In this document: positions 8,001 through 15,998 of the stretch, piece by piece | Layout: each line of letters begins with the position of its first letter | Position numbering within the stretch: the stretch's first letter is position 1 | DNA from: Microbacterium commune | GTDB lineage: Bacteria; Actinomycetota; Actinomycetes; Actinomycetales; Microbacteriaceae | Direction of reading: 5' to 3' | NCBI RefSeq assembly: GCF_014836945.1 | Contig: NZ_JACSPX010000001.1 | Location: 700,952 to 764,951, forward strand | DNA: 64,000 nucleotides | The notes under the pieces: generated by a model | Told to the model about the DNA's origin: nothing | The model's input: the letters and a program-made list of their open reading frames with translations, nothing else | The model's database searches: none | Translations under genes and position numbers: made by a program

Positions 8001-10059
8001 CCGCTTCGCCCGTGAACCACACGCGCGAGAGTCCGGTGGTCGCGGGCGCGGGTTCGCTCGCAGCAACGCTCTTGAGGATCTCGATGCCGTTGACCAGCGG
8101 GTTTTCGATGTTGTGCACCCAGCTGAGGTCAATGTTTCCGTCAGATGTGACGGTGAACGACTTCATCGTGCCGGTCTGGTCCCCGACGTCGGCGACGATG
8201 TCGTAGTTCTCCAGGGCTTTCGAACCTTCGAGGTTCACGTCGAAGACGCGCTGACCGATCCCACTGGTGCAGCTGCAGCGGTTGGACAGGTAGAGACGCA
8301 CCACGACTTCCTGGCCGCTCAACACGGGGAAGGACCATGCCATCTCTGTTGCGTCGCTCGGATCCCAACGCTCACTGTCGAAGAGCTGAGAGGGTGTGGA
8401 TCCGGGAACGGTTGTGTCCACAGAGGGAACAGGCTCCCAGCCCGCGGCGTTGCTTCCCTGACTGCGGTACGGGCTGCTGGCTCCGTCGTCCGCGGACCAG
8501 TCCGGGCCGCCATCGATCGCGGGCAGAGCGGGGCCACCTGCGTTGACCCGATAGAGCACATCACCGACGTTGCCGACGGGAGCATTGTCCGCCTTGTAGA
8601 CGTTGCTCGGCAGCGCTCCGGTGTCATCCGCGCCAAGGGGGGTGCCGGTGGACACCGGGAAGAACGCGATGCGCGGCCGGCGGTACTTGTGATGGCCGAT
8701 CTGCTCGGTATCGCTGCCCACCCAGAGTCCGGTCGAACTCACGAAAATACTCTCCGCGCCGATTCCCCGGGGGCTTCGTCCCGGGTTCCAGCTGATAGGA
8801 ACACCGTTGTCAATTCGGACTGCGCCGATTCCCGGCCGCGGCACCGCGCCCGGAGCGGGATAATCCCGCCCACCCGCGTTGTTCATCCACCGCTGGTGAC
8901 CGCCCGTGTACACGGCCGCTCCGCTGGAGGCGACGCTGAGCAGAGTGTCACCACCTGTGTCATCGAGCCAATCGGGCTGAACGGTCTGACCCGAGTTGGC
9001 GACGTTCCACCGTGTCACCGTGTCGCAGAGCGTCCCGGGGTTCGGTCCACCCGTGGCAGCAACCATGAAGTAGCTGCCGTCTGGAGACGAAGCGACGCTC
9101 CGCACATATGTGTCGAACGCGTTGGAGAAACAAGCCGGCGCGAAGCGGTCTGTCCTCCAGTCCGTTCGTACCGACGCTGTCGGACCGGTCAGATCGATGA
9201 GAGCCATCTGACGCCGTTCCAGGCCGTCAGCCTTGCGGAAGTTGCCGATGACAGCCATCTGATCGCCCTGCGGCGTCACCGCGAGGGCCTTGGCGCCGAC
9301 GGGAGCCTGAGCCTGGCCGGGTTGTCCTGTGTAGTTCTGATTCTCAGTGAGGGCAACAGAGAGAAAGTTTTCGCGCGCGCCGGTCACCGCGTTCAGCGCC
9401 ACCAAGCCGTTGAACGGCTGGCCGCCCACCACGGTGAAGACGCCGCCCACGTAGAGCCGGGACCCCACCCGCTGCACGTCGTTGACCGCACCGTTGATAG
9501 CGGGCGCGTTGAAGCTCGAGACGATCGCTCCGGTCGTGATGTTCATCAGCACGACCTTCTTGGTCACGCCGTTGACGCCCTGGAAGGAGCCCGCGAGATA
9601 GACGGTGTCGGTGGTGGGGCCGGGCTCCACCGCGCGAACCTGCCCGTTGCTCACGCTCGGGGCGAATGCCGTATTGATGGCGCCGTTCACGGCGCTGAAC
9701 GCAACTACGTTGTTGCGATTCAGCACCGGCGATCCGCTGCTGGGAGCAACCTGGCTGAATTGCCCGGCCACGACAACCATGTCGCCCACCTGAGTGGTGT
9801 CGAGGACGCGACCATCCAGGATCTGCGGCGTCCAGCTCACCGGCACCGGGCTGACCACGCGATCATGCGATGCGGGTGCGGTGATGATGTCCGGCCGATC
9901 CGCCAGAGCGACGACGGGCGATTGCTCTGCGGCCTGCGCCTGCAGACCTCCCGGCAGCGCCAAGAGTTCTGCAGTTATGAACGCCGCCGTCACGATGATC
10001 GCCATGATGCCGCGACGCCTCATCGGCCTCGCGGACACAACGGACTCCCCATATTCCAT
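5050..10059 (-). CDS. Giant secreted protein with propeller, malectin and four PKD domains
   Basis: 1669 residues. ATG 10059 follows GGGGAG. A hydrophobic signal segment lies at about residues 18-35. Residues ~60-500 repeat short strand motifs like a beta-propeller (delayed Val/Gly/Thr blades). About 510-670 matches a malectin-type carbohydrate-binding domain (AIDGGPDWSADD, ILK end). Roughly 680-880 is a second propeller-like part. PKD domains (YSWDFGDG type) follow at ~885, 970 and 1055, then a jelly-roll-like module (~1140-1353), a fourth PKD (~1360-1450) and a near-exact second copy of the module to the end. No LPXTG or C-terminal anchor is seen. It probably binds or organises the secreted polysaccharide. 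Its leader carries several CTGGGGA elements. Confidence 0.85.
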   Translation of the reverse strand: MEYGESVVSARPMRRRGIMAIIVTAAFITAELLALPGGLQAQAAEQSPVVALADRPDIITAPASHDRVVSPVPVSWTPQILDGRVLDTTQVGDMVVVAGQFSQVAPSSGSPVLNRNNVVAFSAVNGAINTAFAPSVSNGQVRAVEPGPTTDTVYLAGSFQGVNGVTKKVVLMNITTGAIVSSFNAPAINGAVNDVQRVGSRLYVGGVFTVVGGQPFNGLVALNAVTGARENFLSVALTENQNYTGQPGQAQAPVGAKALAVTPQGDQMAVIGNFRKADGLERRQMALIDLTGPTASVRTDWRTDRFAPACFSNAFDTYVRSVASSPDGSYFMVAATGGPNPGTLCDTVTRWNVANSGQTVQPDWLDDTGGDTLLSVASSGAAVYTGGHQRWMNNAGGRDYPAPGAVPRPGIGAVRIDNGVPISWNPGRSPRGIGAESIFVSSTGLWVGSDTEQIGHHKYRRPRIAFFPVSTGTPLGADDTGALPSNVYKADNAPVGNVGDVLYRVNAGGPALPAIDGGPDWSADDGASSPYRSQGSNAAGWEPVPSVDTTVPGSTPSQLFDSERWDPSDATEMAWSFPVLSGQEVVVRLYLSNRCSCTSGIGQRVFDVNLEGSKALENYDIVADVGDQTGTMKSFTVTSDGNIDLSWVHNIENPLVNGIEILKSVAASEPAPATTGLSRVWFTGEAVDEPVAVAPAGDIDWANVRGAMVIDGVLYYGTSDRQLMRRTFDGQNYGAATAIDPYNDPYWSDINTGSGQTFRGTKPSFYNDIPSLAGLAYSDGRLYYTKVGSNKLWSRGFAPDSGVVTQEVRDAGALAGGGLGGIFFDEDSQHLYFVTTGDGNLSVVSWAGGAATGAPSVVSGPAVDGVDWRARALFLAEGPRAAANKPPVAVLNANCERLECAFSAAGSSDEDGSIVSYSWDFGDGAMAADASADHTYAESGDYTVKLTVTDNRGAKTTESTDLVVVENEAPVAVIADPVVCDRLSCQFDGSGSSDADDSVASYEWDFGDDTEPSTEAAPAHRFGEAGTYTVRLTVTDEFGATATASVEVAALANQPPVAVIGEPSCDALSCEFSGADSSDPDSGDAVTAYSWDFGDGSATASGVTASHTFAAAGTYTVTLTVTDESGATGSTTHELEVVVSSGPVTTAAQFVGKSAVMRQQTASAAVSVPDGVQAGDLLVLFVTVNDATEGTGPAGAGEWTLKKRVVSGPLAVSTFTKVADGSEVGQSVTMTWPSSTFRTDLTMVAYRGVGEGGVEVLESATAANVSSHRTPAVTVQGEKRVALSFWADRSSSTTGWTAPAGIEVVSTQAGTGGGRVSSLLTAETVDGGTYGPLVATTDATSARDVTMTLLLAPTVTEGGGTPADLNNPPTASIAPPTCDLLSCALDGSASTDPDDGDSIAAYSWNLGDGSAAKAGATVSHTYAAAGTYTVTLTVTDQSGAEAETSRSVNVTDGSGPVTTAAQFVGKSAVMRQQTASAAVSVPDGVQAGDLLVLFVTVNDATEGTGPAGAGEWTLKKRVVSGPLAVSTFTKVADGSEVGQSVTMTWPSSTFRTDLTMVAYRGVGEGGVEVLESATAANVSSHRTPAVTVQGEKRVALSFWADRSSSTTGWTAPAGIEVVSTQAGTGGGRVSSLLTAETVDGGTYGPLVATTDATSARDVTMTLLLAPTAG
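5061..5700. repeat. 640-bp intragenic direct repeat, copy 1
   Basis: Nearly identical to 6000-6639 (offset 939). I see three differences in the first ~35 bases and none in the stretches compared after that. It encodes the last module of the PKD protein, so both copies are in the same frame. Confidence 0.95.
6000..6639. repeat. 640-bp intragenic direct repeat, copy 2
   Basis: Partner of 5061-5700. The two copies are separated by a PKD domain and a short linker. Such high DNA identity between protein modules indicates a recent duplication or ongoing gene conversion, and marks a site prone to recombination or assembly collapse. Confidence 0.95.
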
Positions 10060-10066
10060 TGCAAGC

Positions 10067-10183
10067 TCCCCAGCTTCGTTGCTTCCTCTTACCCCAGTCG
10101 TAGAGGAGAACGCGTTAAGTGTGCCCGAGCGGATGCCTCGTTAGCAATACCCTGCGCCCTCACCTTAGATTCCGCGTCCCCAG
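10067..10183 (-). promoter_or_regulatory. CTGGGGA-type elements in the leader of the PKD gene
   Basis: On the minus strand CTGGGGA occurs at 10183-10177 and 10073-10067, with TACGACTGGGG ending at 10092. The last is an 11-base match to the leader at 14429-14439. The copy nearest the gene also serves as its ribosome site. Confidence 0.5.
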
Positions 10184-11079
10184 CGATGGAGCACATTCAA
10201 CACAAGATCACCTGAGCGCGGCACGATCGCCACAGGAATGGCAACCCACGCACGCCATTGGCCGGGGTTGGTGCGCAGGGCGCGACGAGCCCAGCTCCAG
10301 GCCTTATCGCGCTTTCCCTCGCTCGCGTAACCGAACGCGATCTGTCCCTGGAGCCTCGACGCGCCGACGCGATGCGCCGCGACGTCCGGGTGATTCTCGA
10401 GCATCCATATCGAGCTCGCGATCTTCGTGTCCCACCGGCGCGAGAAGTACGAGGTCTTGCCCCACAGAACTCGCACGAGCGGTTGGTCGGTGTGAACGAT
10501 GGGATGCAGCGCAGAGCTTCGCAGCAGGATGTCCCAGTCTTCGTTTTGACTGCCCGGGATCTCCTCGTCGATCAAGCCGAGCTCGCCCATCAGCGCGGCC
10601 CGCCGGAACAAGAAGTTGGAGGAGTGGAGCATCGACATGCGCGACCCGAGCAGCATCTCGTGGGTGACCGTCTCCGTGCCGGCGAGCCGCACTGTCGACC
10701 GATCTCCGTAGTCCACTTGAATCGCAGTAGTGGCCATCGGCGCGTCGGGAAATCGGGCCAGTGCTTTCACCTGCGCAGCGAGCTTGTCCGGCATCCATAC
10801 GTCATCGTCATCGCAAAAGGCAACAAGCTCCCCGCCGCTGGCGAGGATTCCCGTATTGCGCGCACCGGCGAGCCCGGGAGTGCGCTCGTTGCGAAGAATC
10901 TCGACGGGGCGTTCCCCGTCTCTGCGAAGAGTCTCGTCTGGCTCAGCCCGATCGAACACGACAATCGTGTTGATGCTGCCCTCATACTGCTGGGCTCTCA
11001 CCGCGTCGATCGCACGCCGAAGCTCGACGGGTCTCTGGTGAGCCGGAATCACCACGCTGACCGAGGGGTACTTATTCAT
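10165..11079 (-). CDS. Family 2 glycosyltransferase
   Basis: 304 residues. ATG 11079 follows GAGGAGAG; the longer frame to 11154 lacks support. SVSVVIPAHQRPVELRRAID is the GT-A nucleotide-binding start, GLAGARNTGI and the acidic DXD-type FCDDDDVWMPD are the metal and donor site, and NEDWDILLR is the usual ED motif near the catalytic base. It should add one sugar to the lipid-linked repeat unit in the cytoplasm. It lies 11 bases after the fused polymerase gene, in the same minus-strand operon. Confidence 0.9.
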   Translation of the reverse strand: MNKYPSVSVVIPAHQRPVELRRAIDAVRAQQYEGSINTIVVFDRAEPDETLRRDGERPVEILRNERTPGLAGARNTGILASGGELVAFCDDDDVWMPDKLAAQVKALARFPDAPMATTAIQVDYGDRSTVRLAGTETVTHEMLLGSRMSMLHSSNFLFRRAALMGELGLIDEEIPGSQNEDWDILLRSSALHPIVHTDQPLVRVLWGKTSYFSRRWDTKIASSIWMLENHPDVAAHRVGASRLQGQIAFGYASEGKRDKAWSWARRALRTNPGQWRAWVAIPVAIVPRSGDLVLNVLHRWGRGI

Positions 11080-11090
11080 GGCTCTCTCCT

Positions 11091-13493
11091 CTATGACGCC
11101 TTGCTCCGCGATCGAGTGTCCGCGTTCGGCTCTCTGCTGCGACTGTCGGTGCACATGATCAGCCCGACCGGGTACACACCACTGGCGAGGTGGCGTTCAT
11201 AAGCGCGACGCAGCGTTCCCGTGCGGGACCGACGATCGATGACCAGCAGAACGCGCGCTCCTCTGTGGTCGCCCGCACGCAGATGGGCGTTAAGTGCGCC
11301 CGCCATACGGCGAGCGCGAGGGCTGAGTGGATCAGCGAGGACCCCGGCCACCGGAAGGTACGCGCGCACCGCTTCCAACGTGCGTGGAACGTCAGCAGCA
11401 GAGACACTGGCGACGACGGGAATATCGATACCCAACCGGGATACCGGCCTCAGGCCGATCCGACCGAGGTATCGATCGTAGACAAGTACCAGCGCCAGGC
11501 CAGCCAACGCCCCAAGCCCCAGGCCCGTTGTCACCCTGATGGTCAGCTCGGAGTTCGTGCGTCGCGGTGTCGCTGCGCTGATGACCTGACCGGCAGGAAG
11601 ATCGTTGGTGCCGAGCAGCACGTCTGCCACTTCTACTCGCTCGCGTCTGATCTTCGTCACGGTGCCCCACAGCGATTCACCTCTCGCTGTCTCGGTCAAC
11701 TCGCTGATGTCTCGATAGACGTCATCGAGGGCCTCTTCGCGTGCACTGTACCTGGCCACGACCGACTCATTGGATTGCGCGATCAGTTCCGTCCGCAGTC
11801 TCAGGTACTCCTCCGCAGCGGTTTCGACCCCCAGGATGGCATCTCGTTCGTCTGCGCCGGCGTAGCGCAGAATCAGGACTCGAGAATTGCTCTCGGCACC
11901 AATGCTCAACGCGCTTCGAACGTGTTGCTCAGGAAGATCGAGCTCGTCGGCGACCGCTCGCACCACTGGCACGGATGTGGCGATCCGCGCCTCACCATCG
12001 AGAGAAAGCGTGCGGACACCGGGCACACCGACAAGATCAGCAGCAGGCACGAAGATGCGCTGCGTGGCCTCGATCGGAGCGCCTCTGAGAACATGCACCC
12101 CCAGGCCCGCTGCGCCGCCAGCAATGGCGATCACGAGCACTGTCAGGGCGTGCTGCCGGAACGGACGTAGCACCTGGCTGACGGCGGGAAGCTCCGCTGG
12201 ATGCTCTCGTGCCAGTAGGCCGATGCCGATGAACCCGACGTAGAGGCCGACCCCTACGGCGTTGTACACCGGCATCGTGATGAGGAGGGCGATGAGCGCG
12301 CACAAGGCTGCGGTCCCCTCGGCGCTCGTCGCCCTGAGGTTCTGGACGATCTGCCGAAGCATGAAGCCCAGATACAGGGCGAGCCCGATCAGACCAGCGC
12401 CGAAGATCACAAGCCACAGCTGTCCCTGCGTGCCCAGGGGCGGAGGTTCGCATTTCGGACATGCGTCGGTGGCACCGCCCGCGATCGATTTGAAATTACC
12501 TGCGACGTCTCGGGTGGAGCCAAAGCCCACCAGCGGCGACCCTTCGAGCGTGCTGTTCACCGAGAGCAAGCCCAGATTGGTGCGTCCCTCATTGCTGTGG
12601 GGGTTGTCGAAGCGCGCAAGGACCAGGTCGCCGAGAGATGAGAACATCAGGACGGCGGCGACCCCGGCCAGCAGCATCCCGGACGAGAAGAGCAGCTTGA
12701 AGTGCCCCCTGCTCGCGGCTCGGATGACGAGGAACGCCCCCATCGCGGCGACCGCGGCCCACATGCCCCGGTTGAGCGAGGACACGATCGTAAACAGTCC
12801 CAACCCCAGGATGACGAGCATGGCCGTCTTCCTCAGGGTGCTGCCCCGAGACCATGACGCGACGAAGAACGGCAAGCTGACCGCAGTCGTCAGGCCCCAC
12901 TCGTTGGTATATGCGAACGGAGCACTCGGACGCGCCTCGTCGTAGCCCAGGAAATTCTGAACCTGCGCGGTCTGGATATGCACGAGATCGTGGACGAACG
13001 GCTGGCTGGCCACGGAGGACGGGAGCACCATCTGCAGTGCGGACGGAAGGCTCAGCTCGGGCACGAGCACACCGAGCATCCCTCCGCCGACCATCATCAC
13101 GAACAGCCAGGCGATGCTTCGCGCCAAACGCTCGGACGTCACCAGCCGCCGAGTGTTGACCACGTACAGCGCCACGATCGTGATGATCAGGTACCAGCAG
13201 AACCGGTAGCCGAAGGTGAGATAGCGGCTCATCTGCGTTCCCGGGACAGCCCCGGGCGCGTCCACCTGAATCACCAGGACCCCGATGGCGAGCCAGCAGA
13301 GCCAGACCATCCACATCCCGAAGCCGCGTGGCATGTGCACCAGCCGTTGCTTCATCAGGTGCACCGCCATCGGTATCGCCATGACGAAGAACATGATCTG
13401 CCACACACCCAGAACCCACCAGATGGGCAACCCGACGAAGAGCAGCGCGATCGGCCAGCCGGCGTCCTGAGATCGCAGGAAGCGGTGGATCAT
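11091..13493 (-). CDS. Fusion of O-antigen ligase/Wzy-type polymerase and Wzz-like co-polymerase
   Basis: 800 residues from an ATG that overlaps the upstream stop (ATGA). Residues 1 to ~440 are a polytopic membrane domain with the Wzy/WaaL pattern: SSLNRGMWAAVAAMGAF, then a long external loop (~290-345) containing SNEGRTNLG and GSPLVGFGSTRD. A further helix (~448-468) starts a Wzz-like part: an outer alpha/beta and helical region (~470-650), a closing helix (~650-671), then ~130 cytoplasmic residues. ARVLLVIDRRSRTGT near 745 looks like a P-loop domain with no Walker A. Polymerase and chain-length regulator are normally separate proteins, so this fusion would couple them 1:1. Confidence 0.75.
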   Translation of the reverse strand: MIHRFLRSQDAGWPIALLFVGLPIWWVLGVWQIMFFVMAIPMAVHLMKQRLVHMPRGFGMWMVWLCWLAIGVLVIQVDAPGAVPGTQMSRYLTFGYRFCWYLIITIVALYVVNTRRLVTSERLARSIAWLFVMMVGGGMLGVLVPELSLPSALQMVLPSSVASQPFVHDLVHIQTAQVQNFLGYDEARPSAPFAYTNEWGLTTAVSLPFFVASWSRGSTLRKTAMLVILGLGLFTIVSSLNRGMWAAVAAMGAFLVIRAASRGHFKLLFSSGMLLAGVAAVLMFSSLGDLVLARFDNPHSNEGRTNLGLLSVNSTLEGSPLVGFGSTRDVAGNFKSIAGGATDACPKCEPPPLGTQGQLWLVIFGAGLIGLALYLGFMLRQIVQNLRATSAEGTAALCALIALLITMPVYNAVGVGLYVGFIGIGLLAREHPAELPAVSQVLRPFRQHALTVLVIAIAGGAAGLGVHVLRGAPIEATQRIFVPAADLVGVPGVRTLSLDGEARIATSVPVVRAVADELDLPEQHVRSALSIGAESNSRVLILRYAGADERDAILGVETAAEEYLRLRTELIAQSNESVVARYSAREEALDDVYRDISELTETARGESLWGTVTKIRRERVEVADVLLGTNDLPAGQVISAATPRRTNSELTIRVTTGLGLGALAGLALVLVYDRYLGRIGLRPVSRLGIDIPVVASVSAADVPRTLEAVRAYLPVAGVLADPLSPRARRMAGALNAHLRAGDHRGARVLLVIDRRSRTGTLRRAYERHLASGVYPVGLIMCTDSRSREPNADTRSRSKAS

Positions 13494-14290
13494 CTTGTGC
13501 GGTTCGTCAACGCAGGCGGCTTGTCCGGATGCTCGATGTCATACCCGAATGCCGCTGCGCGCTCGCCGAATCTTGCGATGATCCGCCTATAGGCCAATCG
13601 GTCGAGAGGTGAGCCATCCGCCATGTCTCGCCAGCGATCGAGGTACGAATCTGATCGCGTGGACTGAACCCTGTCCGCGGCAAGCGGGGTGTCGACTCCG
13701 ATGAACTCCGCGATCGTCCGGAGTGTCTGGTCGGGCTGGTCGATCAGATGCTCGTAGTGGACCAGATGCAGACGGTCGAGGTGCTCGCTGTCCGCTCGCA
13801 GGATGTCGTGTGCGATGAACCAGTGCTCGACAAGTCGCTCGAGGCTCTGCCGCTTCGCCCACTTCTTCGTCGAAAGGGCGACCACGACAGGATGACGCAG
13901 AATCATGATCAGACTGCAGCCGGGGAACACCGCCTGCAGGTATCTGCCCATGATCAGGTTCGGTGGCGACTTCTCGACCAGCAGAGGTCGCGAAAGATCC
14001 CAATGCGGAGTCCACGCTTCTAAAAGGCTCTCCCGAGCCAGCGCCGGATCGCCGAGATCTTCCGTCAGATGCGCTCGCCTGCGCCGAGCGAACCGCCCGG
14101 GTCCACCGTGCGCCGCAGCCGGCAGGTAACTCTGCTGAAGGTGTTGCCCCTCGTCTTCCTTCGCCCCCGTGCCCTCGAACCCCGAGATGGCGGGGTGATC
14201 GGCGAGAATCCGGCCGAGAGCGGTGGTTCCGCTGCGATGCAGCCCACCGATGAAGACCAGTCGCGTCGGATCGATCGTAGCCAGCCCCAT
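13490..14290 (-). CDS. PAPS-dependent sulfotransferase (1 of 3)
   Basis: 266 residues. GGLHRSGTT (residues 15-23) is the 5'-phosphosulfate loop of sulfotransferases, and ILRHPVVVALS about residue 135 is the 3'-phosphate motif. Length fits the bacterial sulfotransferase family. The reaction is transfer of sulfate from PAPS to a hydroxyl, here most likely on a sugar of the polymer or its precursor. It overlaps the fused polymerase gene by four bases (ATGA), so modification and polymerisation are encoded together. PAPS would come from the cys genes at 22.3-27.8 kb. Confidence 0.85.
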   Translation of the reverse strand: MGLATIDPTRLVFIGGLHRSGTTALGRILADHPAISGFEGTGAKEDEGQHLQQSYLPAAAHGGPGRFARRRRAHLTEDLGDPALARESLLEAWTPHWDLSRPLLVEKSPPNLIMGRYLQAVFPGCSLIMILRHPVVVALSTKKWAKRQSLERLVEHWFIAHDILRADSEHLDRLHLVHYEHLIDQPDQTLRTIAEFIGVDTPLAADRVQSTRSDSYLDRWRDMADGSPLDRLAYRRIIARFGERAAAFGYDIEHPDKPPALTNRTR

Positions 14291-14389
14291 ACTGGACCAC
14301 TCATCCCTTCAAGAAAGGCGGAAATCATCCCCTTTGATCCCCTGATGGCCCTGAGCATACCCGAACAGTCGGCGCTGACTGCCAGGTTT

Positions 14390-14418
14390 TTGACCTGCCT
14401 GTGGGCACTATGTATTGT
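14390..14418 (+). promoter_or_regulatory. Strong candidate sigma-A promoter
   Basis: TTGACC (14390-14395) and TATTGT (14413-14418) with a 17-base spacer. Transcription would begin near 14425, placing TACGACTGGGGGA at the very 5' end of the mRNA of the gene starting at 14445. Confidence 0.65.
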
Positions 14419-14444
14419 TATCCGCGATACGACTGGGGGAATGT

Positions 14445-15998
14445 GTGGAGGCTGAATCTCGGTCTGGTCGCGACCTACCCTCTTTGCGTTCTGCGCTGCG
14501 GCACCACATCACGTCGATCATCGTCTGCACCGCGCTTGCTCTCGGATTCGCGGCTCTCTATGTGGTGAACCTTCCCTACACCTACACCTCTTCGGCTGTC
14601 GTGCTGCTTGCGCCTGCGCCCGGCAACCCGCTCACCGCCGAAGCAGCGTCGGGGAGCGGTACGCAGACCACTGTTGCCATGTCCACAGAAGCAGAGCTGG
14701 TCCGCACCTCGGCGGTGCGTGACATCGTGGCCGATACGCTCGGGCGGCTTGCACCGGACGGGCGCGAACGCCTCGAGGTGACGATACCCACCAACACGCA
14801 GATGCTCGAGATCTCGTTCACTTCCCGCACCGCGAAGCAGGCACAGGAAGCGGCGCAGGCGTTCGCCGAGGGTTATCTCGCCTTTCGAGAAGAACGCGCC
14901 ACGAGCACGCAGAACTCACAACTGGAAGCACTCCAGACGCAGATCGACGCGGCCGAAGCGAATCTGCGACGGGCGACGTCTGAGGCCGCAAGTGCCGGGA
15001 CAGGCTCTTTCGCCTCTCAGGAGGTCCAGCTCTACACGGACCGACTCGCGCAGCTGAGCACTTCGCGTAGCGCAGCCGAAGCCCTCAACACCGCGCCTGG
15101 ATCGATCATCGCGCCGGCTGTCGAACCCGCCGGCGCGAATGAGCTTCCCGAATGGGTCTACTTCGTGGCGGCGGCTGCGCTCGGAATGCTGGCGGGGATC
15201 GCATTCGCTCTTCTCCGGGAGTGGCGGCGAGACCTCGTACGGGACACAAACGCCGCAGCGGAAATGGATGTCGCCGTTTTCTCGACCGTGCCTTCACCGG
15301 GTAGCACCCTGGTCAAAGACACCGCGGATGATGGGACGGAGCACGAGGCATACCGCCGGCTGCGCGCCGCGGTCGTGGCGAACGGACCCGCGCCGCACAT
15401 CCTCGCCGTCGCGGGCGTCGAGGACGAGTCCTCCTGGGGAATCGCGAGCAATCTGGCTGTCGTGCTCGCGGAGGCCGAGTTCAGTGTCGCTCTCATCGCC
15501 GCCGATATGAGTTCCGCTCCCAGCCAAGACCCGCTCGGCATCGGCCGACACCGGGGTCTGGCTGATTCAGCGGGAGAAGTTGCTGCAGCCCGCGAGTTCC
15601 TGGTCGAAACGCGAGGCGTGAACGTGCTGACGGCCGGCCTCGATACTGCCGGCGCCCGAGACCTGACCGCCAGCCCCGCCTTCCGCGCAATCGTGAACAG
15701 CCTTCATGAGGACTTCGACTTCGTCGTGATCGCGGCGGCTTCCGCCGGCTCGGCGGAAGGAGATGCCGCTCTTCTCGCCTCGGACTCCGTCCTTCTCATC
15801 CTCACCTCGGATCGCACCAAGCGAGCGCGCCTCAACGCGGCTCTCGAGCGTTTCGACCGTCTCGGGATCGATGTCTTGGGCGCAGTCAAGGTGACGACCG
15901 CCAAGGCGCCCGCGACACACAGCGAGCGAAGCCAGAGGCCGACTCGGACATCCCGGAACGAAGAGATGAATCCCAAGTATGCGAGGGCACGCAGATGA
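14445..15998 (+). CDS. Wzz-type chain-length protein with degenerate tyrosine-kinase domain
   Basis: 517 residues from GTG 14445, which has GGGGGA eight bases upstream; the longer TTG frame would start inside the promoter. An N-terminal Wzz domain is bracketed by helices at about residues 25-45 and 235-255, with a helical external part between. The C-terminal domain has the BY-kinase fold pattern but has lost its catalytic motifs. The Walker A region reads GVEDESSWGIASNLA (no GKS/T), A' reads ALIAADMSS and Walker B reads FDFVVIAAASAG (Asp replaced by Ala). There is no tyrosine cluster. It is likely a pseudokinase partner or regulator of the true kinase whose end is at position 2-376. Confidence 0.85.
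   Translation: MEAESRSGRDLPSLRSALRHHITSIIVCTALALGFAALYVVNLPYTYTSSAVVLLAPAPGNPLTAEAASGSGTQTTVAMSTEAELVRTSAVRDIVADTLGRLAPDGRERLEVTIPTNTQMLEISFTSRTAKQAQEAAQAFAEGYLAFREERATSTQNSQLEALQTQIDAAEANLRRATSEAASAGTGSFASQEVQLYTDRLAQLSTSRSAAEALNTAPGSIIAPAVEPAGANELPEWVYFVAAAALGMLAGIAFALLREWRRDLVRDTNAAAEMDVAVFSTVPSPGSTLVKDTADDGTEHEAYRRLRAAVVANGPAPHILAVAGVEDESSWGIASNLAVVLAEAEFSVALIAADMSSAPSQDPLGIGRHRGLADSAGEVAAAREFLVETRGVNVLTAGLDTAGARDLTASPAFRAIVNSLHEDFDFVVIAAASAGSAEGDAALLASDSVLLILTSDRTKRARLNAALERFDRLGIDVLGAVKVTTAKAPATHSERSQRPTRTSRNEEMNPKYARARR

Noticed and set aside
7000-10215. 1071-codon open frame antisense to the PKD gene
   Set aside because: Shadow frame; the minus-strand protein has recognisable PKD and malectin motifs and a ribosome site.
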